Origin: Coriobacteriaceae bacterium
GTDB lineage: Bacteria > Actinomycetota > Coriobacteriia > Coriobacteriales > Atopobiaceae
Length of the DNA: 64,000 nucleotides
Direction of reading: 5' to 3'
Assembly: GCA_004557505.1 (NCBI GenBank)
Contig: SFGZ01000003.1
Location: forward strand, 124,001 to 188,000
Numbering within the stretch: the stretch's first letter is position 1; each line of letters opens with the position of its first letter. The notes beneath the pieces are model-generated. The model was not told the origin of the DNA, searched no databases, and saw nothing but the letters and a program-made list of their open reading frames with translations. The position numbers were made by a program, and so were the translations under genes. Shown here one piece after another: positions 1-7,364 of this stretch.

Positions 1-620
1 GCTGCCAGGGCGTGTACACCGCCGACACCGCACAGGGAGGCAATTTCGGTGCTTTCACGACGCTTCGACCCGCAAATGCGATGGCTCAGCTCGGCTGTGG
101 ATGGGTCCTCATCGGTCATTGTGAGGAGCGTGAGAGCTTACGCGCCGTCATGGGCGAGGCGGGTGTGTCCGGCGCCGACGTCGAGGCCGCCGCGAACCGC
201 ATTCTGGCGCGCGAGGTCGTGGCGGCCCAGGCGGCGGGCATGAGGGTGCTCTTCTGTCTCGGCGAACGCGCAAGCGAGCAGGGCAACTGGGACGAGGTCC
301 TCTCAGCGCAGATTGCGGAGGGGATCGCCGACGCCGATCCTACGCGCGTCGTTGTGGCCTATGAGCCTGTCTGGAGTATCGGCCCGGGCAAAACGCCCGC
401 CGACGCGTCCTACATCCAGAAGGTCGCTCGCCTGCTCAAGGGATGCGTGCCTGGTGTGGATGTGGTCTACGGCGGCGGCCTCAAGGCGGACAACGCCCGC
501 ATGCTCGCTGACATCGAGGAGATCGACGGCGGCCTCATAGCCCTCACTCGCTTCACGGGCCAGATCGGTTTCTACCCTGAGGAGTATGCAGAGATCGTGC
601 GGCTGTACCTTGGGGGCTGA
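1..620 (+). CDS. Triosephosphate isomerase-like protein (5' end outside window)
   Basis: A TIM-barrel isomerase that interconverts a phosphorylated ketose and aldose, either triose phosphates or a tetrulose phosphate as in EryH-type paralogues. The frame is open from base 3, so the N-terminus lies off the left edge. Visible motifs are GHCEERE (usual catalytic-His loop GHSERR) and AYEPVWSIGPGKTPA (catalytic Glu and mobile loop 6), followed by YGGGLKADNA. The C-terminal phosphate-binding stretch, normally GGASL, reads IALTRFTGQ, so this is a divergent paralogue and may not be the glycolytic enzyme. The last codons give VRLYLGG and a TGA stop. A LarA-like gene follows 142 bases downstream on the same strand. 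The family is clear; the exact substrate is not. Confidence 0.85.
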   Translation, partial: CQGVYTADTAQGGNFGAFTTLRPANAMAQLGCGWVLIGHCEERESLRAVMGEAGVSGADVEAAANRILAREVVAAQAAGMRVLFCLGERASEQGNWDEVLSAQIAEGIADADPTRVVVAYEPVWSIGPGKTPADASYIQKVARLLKGCVPGVDVVYGGGLKADNARMLADIEEIDGGLIALTRFTGQIGFYPEEYAEIVRLYLGG

Positions 621-762
621 GATGTCTGGGCACCTGGTCCTTCTTGCCACGCTCAGACAGTCTCATGCACGGAGAGCATGCGAGGCCGTATGGGTACGGA
701 AGGGTGCCGTAGCTGCCAGGTAACCTTATGAGCAAGAGAACGATAACGAAAGGAAATCTGAT
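621..762 (+). other. Intergenic leader between TIM-like and LarA-like genes
   Basis: This 142-base gap has no plausible gene. It contains two short inverted repeats: CATGC at 664-668 with GCATG at 676-680, and CCGTA at 686-690 with TACGG at 695-699. Neither is followed by a T-run, so they are not convincing terminators. An AAGGA-type ribosome binding site lies just before the ATG at 763. Confidence 0.35.
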
Positions 763-2259
763 ATGCATCTGGAGTTTGAGTATGGGACGGGAAAGCTCGG
801 GGCCGAGCTCCCGGATACGACGGACGTTTTCATCACTGGCGAAACCGTGAAGGATCCACCATGCCTGCCACAGGATTGGGACAGCCTCTATGCGGCCACC
901 CTCGATTCGATTCGCCATCCCATCGGCATGGAGTCCCTGGCAGAGCTCGCGCACCCCGGTGCCACGGCCGTCATTGTGATCCCGGATATAGTGAAGGGTG
1001 GTTGCCAAACCACCTCGCATCGCAAGGTGGCCATCCGCGCCTGCCTCGACGAGCTCTTCGCGAGCGGCGTTCGCCACGAAGACGTGCTCCTGCTCTTCTC
1101 GAACGGCCTGCATCCGCGCACTACGGACGCCGAGGCACGCGAGATCTTAGGCGATGCGCTCTTTGAGGAGTTTGAGGGCACGGGCCAGATCACGAGCCAC
1201 GATTCCGAAGACTACGATCACCTGGTAGATTTGGGCCACACGTCCCAGGGCGACCATGTGATTATGAACAAGTACGTCTATGATGCTGATATCGCGATTC
1301 TCATCGGCCACACGCAGGGCAACCCTTACGGCGGCTACTCGGGCGGCTACAAGCACTGCGCCACAGGCATCACGCACTGGCGTTCCATCGGTGCGCACCA
1401 CGTGCCGCGCGTCATGAGCCGTCCGGACTTTGTGCCCGTCTCAACTTCGAGCCTCATGCGCGACAAGTTTGACCAGCAAGGGCAATTCATGGAAGAGAAG
1501 ATGGGCAAGAAATTCTTCTGTGTGGATGCTGTGCTCGATACCTGGAGCCGACAAATCGAGATCAACTCCGGCTGGGCCACCGAGATGCAGCCCGTCTCCT
1601 GGAAGACGGCTGACAAGCGCACCTACGTGCATTGGGCCGAGAAGAAGTACGACATCGTGGTCATGGGCATGCCCACCAAGTTCCACTACGGCGACGGCAT
1701 GGGCACCAATCCCATCCAGATGATGCAGGCCGTGTCCGCCCAGGTCATCCGTCACAAGCGCATCCTCTCGGACCGGTGCGTCTTCGTCATCGCGAGCTAC
1801 TGCGATGGATGGTTCCACGATGAGCGCTGGCCGTACCTGCGCGAACTCTGGGAGATCTGGCAGTCCGATAAGATGAACACCTTGAATGACATGATCAAAT
1901 ACGGCGAGTACTTCGCAACCAACGAGGAATACATCAGGAAGTATCGCTTCGCCCACGCGTTTCACCCCTTCCACGGCTTCTCGATGATGAGTTGCGGCAA
2001 TCTTGCCGAAAAGTACCTCTCGGCCACCTACATTGTGGGGGCGCAGAAGCCGGGCATTGCACGCACCATGGGCCTCAAGACCCGTGCCACCTTCGAGGAG
2101 GCCATCGCCGATGCCGCGCACAAGTACACCGATGGCAACCCCAACATCCTTGCTCTGCCGGGTGCCTACGTGAGTGCCGTGCCGCACCTCTGCATGAAGG
2201 ACCCAGCCGAGAACAGCCATTTCCGCGATGACGCTCCCTCCCACCCCTGTGGTTGCTAG
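763..2259 (+). CDS. LarA-family (DUF2088) nickel-pincer racemase/epimerase homologue
   Basis: Homologue of lactate racemase LarA, whose family inverts the alpha-hydroxy carbon of hydroxy acids using a nickel-pincer nucleotide bound to a lysine. The 498-residue length is somewhat longer than LarA. Recognisable positions are the loop PDIVKGG near residue 75, NGLHPRT with His117 (LarA His108), the pincer-lysine motif GGYSGGYK with Lys197, and HH at 212-213, where His213 falls 16 residues after the lysine like the nickel ligand His200. Ten residues before Lys197, where LarA has its second catalytic His, this protein appears to have Asn187. No larB, larC or larE cofactor genes are in the window. 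Neighbouring sugar-phosphate isomerase-like genes suggest a sugar-acid substrate, which is inference. Confidence 0.8.
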   Translation: MHLEFEYGTGKLGAELPDTTDVFITGETVKDPPCLPQDWDSLYAATLDSIRHPIGMESLAELAHPGATAVIVIPDIVKGGCQTTSHRKVAIRACLDELFASGVRHEDVLLLFSNGLHPRTTDAEAREILGDALFEEFEGTGQITSHDSEDYDHLVDLGHTSQGDHVIMNKYVYDADIAILIGHTQGNPYGGYSGGYKHCATGITHWRSIGAHHVPRVMSRPDFVPVSTSSLMRDKFDQQGQFMEEKMGKKFFCVDAVLDTWSRQIEINSGWATEMQPVSWKTADKRTYVHWAEKKYDIVVMGMPTKFHYGDGMGTNPIQMMQAVSAQVIRHKRILSDRCVFVIASYCDGWFHDERWPYLRELWEIWQSDKMNTLNDMIKYGEYFATNEEYIRKYRFAHAFHPFHGFSMMSCGNLAEKYLSATYIVGAQKPGIARTMGLKTRATFEEAIADAAHKYTDGNPNILALPGAYVSAVPHLCMKDPAENSHFRDDAPSHPCGC

Positions 2260-2270
2260 GAGGAAAAGAC

Positions 2271-3542
2271 GTGCTGACGCTTGATACAGAACTTGCCAGG
2301 GCCTTCTGGGGTGAAGGCGTGCTCGATGTCGAGGTGGCTGCAGGCGCAGATGTGCTTGCGCGCTGCGCGGCCGGTGCGGGTGCCCCCAAGGATGCGATCG
2401 GCTGGCTCGACGTGGACAAGTGGGCCGGCAAGAAGGAGCTCGAGCACGTAGAGGAACTGGCCACGCGCGTACGTGAGCGCGCCGACACGCTGGTGCTCAT
2501 CGGCGTGGGCGGCTCTAACAACGCATCCCGCGCTGTCGCAGAGGCGCTGCGCCCTGCGGGATGCCGCGTGGTCTATGCGGGAAACACCCTCTCCGCTGCC
2601 GAACTTAATCGCGTGATGGACGAGCTCTCCGGCCATGACGTGGTACTCGACTGCGTAGCCAAGAACTTCGAGACGCTCGAGCCGGGCGTAACATTTCGCC
2701 TGCTTCGCCAGTGGCTTGAGAGCCAGGTGGGGACAGCGGAGGCCGCGCGGCGTATCGTCTGCACAGGAACGCCGGAAAGCCATCTCGAGACGCTCTGCCG
2801 CGAGCATGGCTGGGCGTTCAACCCCTTCCCGGCTGATGTCGGCGGGCGCTTCACGGCCCTGACTCCAGTTCACCTTTTGCCTCTGGCGGCGGCGGGCGTG
2901 GACGTGCGTGCGCTCGCGGAGGGCGCGCGTGCCGAGATGTCTGCGCTCAGGGCTGCTTCAGCAGGGGAGAACTGCGCGCTTTGCTACGCCGCGGTGCGCC
3001 ACCTTGCGTATGAGCGCGGGTGTGCAGTGGAGCTTTTCGCCAGCTTCGAGCCACGCCTCAGGTGGCTCGGGCTCTGGTGGCAGCAGCTCTTTGCCGAGAG
3101 CGAGGGCAAGGAGGGTCGAGGTCTTCTTCCTGTGGTTGCCTCCTATTCCGAGGAGCTTCACAGTCTTGGACAGTTTGTCCAGGATGGCTCACATGTCATG
3201 TTCGAGACCTTTCTCGACGTGACCACGCCATGCGATGGCGACTCCTGCTCTGTTGGGGACTCGAGCGTGGAGGACGGCTTCGGCTATCTCGACGGACGTG
3301 ACCTCTGGGATGTGAACCACGCGGCGCTTGCGGCCACGCAGCGCGCCCACGCTGAGGTGCTGCCCGTCGTGACACTCGGTATGGAACGGCTGGATGCCGA
3401 GCACTACGGGCGGCTCTTTGCCTTCTTCGAGTTCTCATGCTACATCTCTGCGACGCTTCTGGGGGTGAACCCCTTCGACCAACCGGGCGTTGAGGCTTAC
3501 AAGCACCGGATGTTCGCCGCGCTGGGAAAGGACGCCTGCTAG
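2271..3542 (+). CDS. Glucose-6-phosphate isomerase-like protein
   Basis: Phosphoglucose isomerase family member (SIS fold), which interconverts aldose and ketose 6-phosphates in the cytoplasm. GPI hallmarks are VLIGVGGSNNASRA near the N-terminus, GGRFTALTPVHLLPLAAAG mid-protein, AESEGKEGRGLLP, YSEELHSLGQFVQDG and the C-terminal NPFDQPGVEAYKHRMFA. At 423 residues it is close to the shorter bacterial/archaeal GPI length. The GTG at 2271 was chosen over an in-frame TTG at 2253, because AGGAGG at 2258-2263 sits seven bases upstream of the GTG and overlaps the LarA-like stop codon. This implies translational coupling. It could be the housekeeping Pgi or a dedicated isomerase for the operon's own sugar; the sequence alone does not decide. 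Confidence 0.85.
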   Translation: MLTLDTELARAFWGEGVLDVEVAAGADVLARCAAGAGAPKDAIGWLDVDKWAGKKELEHVEELATRVRERADTLVLIGVGGSNNASRAVAEALRPAGCRVVYAGNTLSAAELNRVMDELSGHDVVLDCVAKNFETLEPGVTFRLLRQWLESQVGTAEAARRIVCTGTPESHLETLCREHGWAFNPFPADVGGRFTALTPVHLLPLAAAGVDVRALAEGARAEMSALRAASAGENCALCYAAVRHLAYERGCAVELFASFEPRLRWLGLWWQQLFAESEGKEGRGLLPVVASYSEELHSLGQFVQDGSHVMFETFLDVTTPCDGDSCSVGDSSVEDGFGYLDGRDLWDVNHAALAATQRAHAEVLPVVTLGMERLDAEHYGRLFAFFEFSCYISATLLGVNPFDQPGVEAYKHRMFAALGKDAC

Positions 3543-3605
3543 GGAGGCGTACAAGACATCTTTGGACCATGATGCGGGGACGTGCCCCGCAGAGAGGAGT
3601 TTTTC

Positions 3606-4178
3606 ATGTCAACTGCAACCACTGGTGCCCTCACAATGCGGAGGATATCTGTTGCCACGCTGGCCACCCTCACGTCCGTTGCGGCCGCGGTTGCGCTGCC
3701 GCAGGTCTTCCATCTGGCCGGTTCTGCGCTTGGCGTGGGCGTGGCCCTTGGACAGACATTTCTACCCATGCACCTGCCAGTTCTTCTCGTTGGCTTTCTG
3801 GCTGGGCCGACCGTGGGACTCTTGTCGGGGCTGCTCGCGCCGGTGGTGAGCCACCTCACGACGGGGATGCCGATGCTGCCCATACTCCCGCTCATGGTGA
3901 TTGAGTTGGGTGCCTACGGGCTTGTTGCGGGGCTTCTACGTTCGGCTAGGCTGAACCCGCTGGCTAAGATCATCCTCGCACAGGTGGCGGGCCGAGCGGT
4001 GCGCGCGCTTGCCCTCGTGGTCTCCGTGGGCCTTCTGAGCAATGAGACCGTGGCCCTCTCCACCATCTGGACAAGCATCGCTGACGGCCTACCGGGTCTC
4101 GCGTTGCAGTGGGTGGTGATTCCGGCTGTGCTCGTGGCAGTGGGACGAGCGAGCCGACGTGAGGGGCGACTGGGCTGA
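3606..4178 (+). CDS. ECF transporter S component-like membrane protein
   Basis: Small hydrophobic protein of 190 residues with about five or six predicted membrane segments. It resembles the substrate-binding S component (ECF_trnsprt family) of energy-coupling-factor importers, which bind vitamins, nucleobases or other small ligands and use a shared EcfA/EcfT module. Typical is the stretch HLPVLLVGFLAGPTVGLLSG followed by TTGMP. GAGAGGAG sits six bases before the ATG at 3606, which supports this start rather than the upstream GTG at 3582. No ECF ATPase or EcfT gene lies nearby, so it would depend on a module encoded elsewhere. The ligand cannot be read from sequence; its operon position suggests the substrate or a cofactor precursor for the LarA-like pathway. 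Confidence 0.7.
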   Translation: MSTATTGALTMRRISVATLATLTSVAAAVALPQVFHLAGSALGVGVALGQTFLPMHLPVLLVGFLAGPTVGLLSGLLAPVVSHLTTGMPMLPILPLMVIELGAYGLVAGLLRSARLNPLAKIILAQVAGRAVRALALVVSVGLLSNETVALSTIWTSIADGLPGLALQWVVIPAVLVAVGRASRREGRLG

Positions 4179-4268
4179 TCTCAGCGTAGGGCGAAAAAGA
4201 CAGTTGTTTATTGATCTTTAGGAAAGGGGTGGCCGAGGAAGGTTTTGTCGGGGCCGTTAAGAGAAGGA

Positions 4269-4307
4269 CGACGGGCTGGGTTCGCGCGAAGCGAAACCAG
4301 CCCGTCG
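4269..4307. terminator. Hairpin between convergent genes, probable bidirectional terminator
   Basis: GACGGGCTGG (4270-4279) pairs with CCAGCCCGTC (4297-4306), extended by C4269-G4307 and by an inner TTCGC/GCGAA helix. It lies in the 208-base gap between the end of the ECF gene and the end of trpS. The flanks are only weakly T-rich (minus side CTTCTCTTAA), so efficiency is uncertain. Confidence 0.5.
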
Positions 4308-4386
4308 ACCCATTTCTAGGCCATAGCGCATGCGGACAGCACGGTACTCGTTGCGGGGGCGGAGAGACGAATTCACGTGCGTGTGT

Positions 4387-5436
4387 CTAGTACACCATGC
4401 CCATGGCCTCGCGCACCTGGCCCAAGGTCTCGTGGGCGACCTCGTTTGCGCGGCGGTTGCCGTCGTGGAGAACGTCCCGCACGTAGTCGAGGTCACCGGC
4501 GAGCTTCTCACGACGCTCGCGGATGGGGGCGAAGTACTCGTTCACGGCCTCCGTGGTGTAGCGCTTGAGCTGTCCCGCGCCGCCCATGCCAATCTCGTCG
4601 GCAATCTCTCTTGGGTCGCGCCCGCTGCAGATGCCGGCGGTGGTGAGCAGCGCCGAGACGCCGGGGCGGCCCTCGGGGTCAAACGTGATGTTTCGCTCGG
4701 AGTCGGTCCTTGACTTCTTGATGAGCTTGGCCGTCTGCTCGGCAGTCATCGAGAGCGAGATGGCGTTGCCGTAGGACTTGCTCATCTTGCGGCCGTCGAG
4801 GCCAGGCAAAAGCGGTGTCGAGGTGAGCAGCCCCGAGACCTCGGGGAACACCCTGCCGTAGCGCTCGTTGAAGCGGCGGGCGATCTTCGAGGTGATCTCG
4901 ATGTGGGGGAGCTGGTCGCGCCCCACGGGCACGATGTTGCCCTTGCAGAAGAGGATGTCGCACGCCTGGTGTACGGGATAGGTGAGGAGGAGTCCCGTGA
5001 GCGCGTGCCCGGAGGCGGCCTGCTCGGCCTTCACGGTGGGGTTGCGCTCCATCTCGGCCTCGGTCACCAGCGAGAGGAACGGGAGCAGGAGCTGGTTTGA
5101 CTCGGGGACGGCGGAGTGCGCGAAGATCATGGTCCTCGCGGGGTCTATGCCGCAGGCAAGGTAGTCGATGACCATGTTGTAGACGTTGTCGCGGATGTGC
5201 TCGGTGGTGTCGCGGTCGGTTATCACCTGATAGTCCGCAATCACGATGTTGGTGCGGACGCCCAGGCCTTGGAGGCGGACGCGCTCCTTGAGAGTGCCAA
5301 AGTAGTGGCCCAGGTGCAGGCGGCCCGTGGGCCTGTCGCCCGTGAGCATGGTGTAGCTTTCGGGGTGCTGGGGCAGGTCGGCTTGGATCTGGTCGCTGCG
5401 CTTGAGCGCGGCTTCGTAGCTTCCCTCGTTGGGCAT
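4387..5436 (-). CDS. trpS: Tryptophanyl-tRNA synthetase
   Basis: Class I aminoacyl-tRNA synthetase that charges tRNA-Trp. At 349 residues it has the usual bacterial TrpRS length. The HIGH-type motif is in GDRPTGRLHLGHYFGTL near residue 33, and the second signature in DGRKMSKSYGNAI near residue 215. Between them are the AD(Y)Q and HQACDIL segments typical of TrpRS. The ATG at 5436 has a GGAG-type site a few bases upstream on the minus strand. It is transcribed divergently from the formyl-THF cyclo-ligase gene and convergently with the ECF gene. No T-box or trp leader peptide was recognised in the 238-base upstream region. Confidence 0.96.
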   Translation of the reverse strand: MPNEGSYEAALKRSDQIQADLPQHPESYTMLTGDRPTGRLHLGHYFGTLKERVRLQGLGVRTNIVIADYQVITDRDTTEHIRDNVYNMVIDYLACGIDPARTMIFAHSAVPESNQLLLPFLSLVTEAEMERNPTVKAEQAASGHALTGLLLTYPVHQACDILFCKGNIVPVGRDQLPHIEITSKIARRFNERYGRVFPEVSGLLTSTPLLPGLDGRKMSKSYGNAISLSMTAEQTAKLIKKSRTDSERNITFDPEGRPGVSALLTTAGICSGRDPREIADEIGMGGAGQLKRYTTEAVNEYFAPIRERREKLAGDLDYVRDVLHDGNRRANEVAHETLGQVREAMGMVY

Positions 5437-5674
5437 GGTGTCTCCTGGTCCTTCGCTCGTTCAGCGCCGTGGTGCGGCGCGTGTTCACAGGCATCAATCT
5501 TACGGCAACCGGGCGCCCCTGTCCCAGCGGGCGTACGGAATGGGCCCGCATATTGCCCTCGCGCGGCCCGCGTTCGGGGCTTATTGCGTGTCGCATGGGT
5601 GCGAGATTGGCAACGATGCCAAGGTGGGAAGCATAATGAGGTAAAGTGGTCCCCCAGAGGAGAAGGAGGATGCG
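5437..5674. promoter_or_regulatory. Divergent promoter region of trpS and the formyl-THF cyclo-ligase gene
   Basis: This gap holds no gene. It contains a perfect inverted repeat TTGGCAACGATGCCAA (5607-5622, arms of six bases, four-base centre). Its left arm can serve as a -35-like TTGGCA, with CATAAT at 5632-5637 as a -10-like box 19 bases further on. The arrangement fits a plus-strand promoter whose -35 overlaps an operator. The regulator is unknown and no promoter mapping is implied. Confidence 0.4.
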
Positions 5675-6280
5675 GTGGCAAGTTCCCAAGGATCAGACGC
5701 TGGCAAGACCGCCCTCCGAGAGGAGTATGCGCGCGCCCGCGCCCGCATGGCGCCCCATGCCCGTGCGGCCACGGACGCGCGCATCCTGCTGGAGCTCAAG
5801 GAGCTTCCCGTTTGGCAGAGCGCCCGCCTCGTCCTCACCTACGTGTCGTTTGGCAGCGAGGTTGACACGCACGCCCTCATGCAGGCGGCCTGGGTGGCGG
5901 GCAAGAGCGTTGCCGTTCCCCGGTGCCGTGCGTCCCGCGCGCTCGACTTCTATGCGATCTCCTCGGAGGACGATCTTGAGCCCGGCATGCGCGGGCTCAT
6001 GGAGCCTTCGCGCGACTTCGGGCGCCCCCTCACGCCTGCCCAGATGGTTGGCTCCCTATGCATCGTGCCGGGCCTCGTCTTTGATGCCGAGGGACATCGC
6101 ATTGGCTATGGCGGCGGCTACTACGACAGGTTCCTCGCCTTCTATCCGGGCGAGAAGGTCGCGCTCGTGCGTCCGTGGCAGCTCTCGGGAAACCCGCTTC
6201 CAAGGGATGGCCATGACATCGCGGTGGACTGGCTGGTGAGCACGTCCGGCTCGTGGTGCTGCAACCCGTTGGTGAGATAG
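5675..6280 (+). CDS. 5-formyltetrahydrofolate cyclo-ligase
   Basis: ATP-dependent enzyme (MTHFS/YgfA family) converting 5-formyl-THF to 5,10-methenyl-THF in folate one-carbon metabolism. At 201 residues it matches the family. The N-terminal KTALREEYARARARM region and the diagnostic VPGLVFDAEGHRIGYGGGYYDR stretch (split here as VPGLVFDAEG then YGGGYYDR) near residues 130-150 are clear. The start is a GTG at 5675 with AAGGAGG about seven bases upstream. The gene ends only 12 bases from the convergent EIIB-AroQ gene, with no terminator between them, so antisense read-through is possible. Confidence 0.93.
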   Translation: MASSQGSDAGKTALREEYARARARMAPHARAATDARILLELKELPVWQSARLVLTYVSFGSEVDTHALMQAAWVAGKSVAVPRCRASRALDFYAISSEDDLEPGMRGLMEPSRDFGRPLTPAQMVGSLCIVPGLVFDAEGHRIGYGGGYYDRFLAFYPGEKVALVRPWQLSGNPLPRDGHDIAVDWLVSTSGSWCCNPLVR

Positions 6281-6292
6281 GGCGCAGCTCCG

Positions 6293-7237
6293 CTAGGGGA
6301 GGCCGGGCCCCTTGTCGCCCTCGCGCTCGCGGAGGTGCGCGGCCATGTCCTTGATCGCCTTGCGGTAGCCCTCGAGCCCCATGCCCATGATGGTCTCGAA
6401 GCATGCCGCGCGCACGTAGGAGATCCGGCGGAAGTCCTCGCGCTCGTCCACCTTCGAGATGTGGACCTCGATGGCGGGGATGGCCACGGACTTCAGGGCG
6501 TCGAGCAGGGCCACCGAGGTATGGGTGTAGGCCGCCGGATTGATGATGATGCCGTCGAACTCGCCGTAGGCCGCCTGGATAACGTCGACGAGATCGCCCT
6601 CGTGGTTTGACTGGAAGCAGCGGCAATCGGCAAAGCCCTCCTCGCGCGCCGCCTTGCGGCAGAGGCGCACGAGGTCGGTATAGGCCCTGCGCCCGTAGAT
6701 CTTGGGCTCGCGTACGCCAAGCATGTTGATGTTGGGGCCGTTGACCACCAGGAGGCGCTTGGCGTCGGCGGCGTCCGTCGCCTCGAGAAGCGAGGCGAGC
6801 TCCTCCATGTCGTCCTCGTCATCCTCGGCGTCTGAGAGGGAGTCGACGCGCGTGGAGGCGAGGGGCCTCTTTGCCGCGACCGCCGCCCGCGCCACCCTGG
6901 GGATGGGGGCGTGGCCGTTTATCTGCACGCTGATGGAGTCCTCGGGGGCGGAGGAGGAGTCCCGGAACGCGGAGTAGCTGGGCTGAATGCCCGTGAGCTG
7001 CACGATGTCCTCCTGGACCTCGTTGACGGAGCCGGGGCCAAAGACTATCTCGACGCCGTTGGGGCCTCGGCGCACGGTGCCCAGGACGCCCTTGATGGAA
7101 CGGAGCTTGTTCATGTCGATGAGGTCCGACTCTACGGTGAGGATCCTCAGCCTTGTCATGCAGATGTCGTTTGCCTTGACGTTGTCCTTGCCCCCGAGGG
7201 CATCGAGGACCTCTTCGGCGACATCCGTCTTTGCCAT
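6293..7237 (-). CDS. aroQ: Fusion protein: PTS glucose-type EIIB domain + type II 3-dehydroquinase
   Basis: Two-domain protein of 314 residues. Residues about 1-85 match the PTS EIIB domain of the glucose family: LGGKDNVKANDICMTRLR carries the phospho-accepting Cys26 in the CxTRLR signature and is followed by GVEIVFGPG. An acidic, Ser/Ala-rich linker (about 86-158) contains SDAEDDEDDMEE. Residues about 160-305 are a complete type II dehydroquinase, which converts 3-dehydroquinate to 3-dehydroshikimate. Its motifs are NGPNINMLGVREP, catalytic Tyr181 in PKIYG, QSNHEGD, NPAAYTHTS and His259 in EVHIS. The ATG at 7237 was chosen because AAAGGG precedes it; an upstream in-frame ATG at 7267 adds ten residues without family support. 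It is the last gene of the aro cluster, separated from aroEK by a structured leader. A regulatory role for EIIB is inference. Confidence 0.92.
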   Translation of the reverse strand: MAKTDVAEEVLDALGGKDNVKANDICMTRLRILTVESDLIDMNKLRSIKGVLGTVRRGPNGVEIVFGPGSVNEVQEDIVQLTGIQPSYSAFRDSSSAPEDSISVQINGHAPIPRVARAAVAAKRPLASTRVDSLSDAEDDEDDMEELASLLEATDAADAKRLLVVNGPNINMLGVREPKIYGRRAYTDLVRLCRKAAREEGFADCRCFQSNHEGDLVDVIQAAYGEFDGIIINPAAYTHTSVALLDALKSVAIPAIEVHISKVDEREDFRRISYVRAACFETIMGMGLEGYRKAIKDMAAHLREREGDKGPGLP

Positions 7238-7272
7238 TGCGCAAAACCCTTTCGACGTGCAGCGCACTGCTC

Positions 7273-7296
7273 AAAAAAGACCTTCTCCCCAAGGTC
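7273..7296 (-). terminator. Intrinsic terminator in the leader of the EIIB-aroQ gene (attenuator candidate)
   Basis: On the minus strand GACCTT pairs with AAGGTC around a GGGGAG loop (plus positions 7291-7296 and 7279-7284), followed at once by six Ts (7278-7273). It lies only about 35 bases before the start codon. That leaves no room for a separate downstream promoter, so transcripts for EIIB-aroQ must pass through it. Confidence 0.7.
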
Positions 7297-7333
7297 CCCC
7301 ATCGCTGCCCACTTGTTTAAATGTGTTGAGAAG

Positions 7334-7339
7334 AGTATA
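7334..7339 (-). promoter_or_regulatory. Possible -10 box upstream of the EIIB-aroQ leader terminator
   Basis: The minus strand reads CCCTATACTC, giving a TATACT match to the bacterial -10 consensus about 38 bases before the terminator stem. The corresponding -35 region (around GTGACG) is a poor match and spacing is short. The call rests mainly on the -10 and on position. Confidence 0.3.
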
Positions 7340-7364
7340 GGGCTATCGAAGGCACGTCACGGCG

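Noticed and set aside
4387..5674. T-box or trp attenuator upstream of trpS
   Set aside because: No T-box consensus, specifier loop or Trp-rich leader peptide could be found in the 238-base gap.
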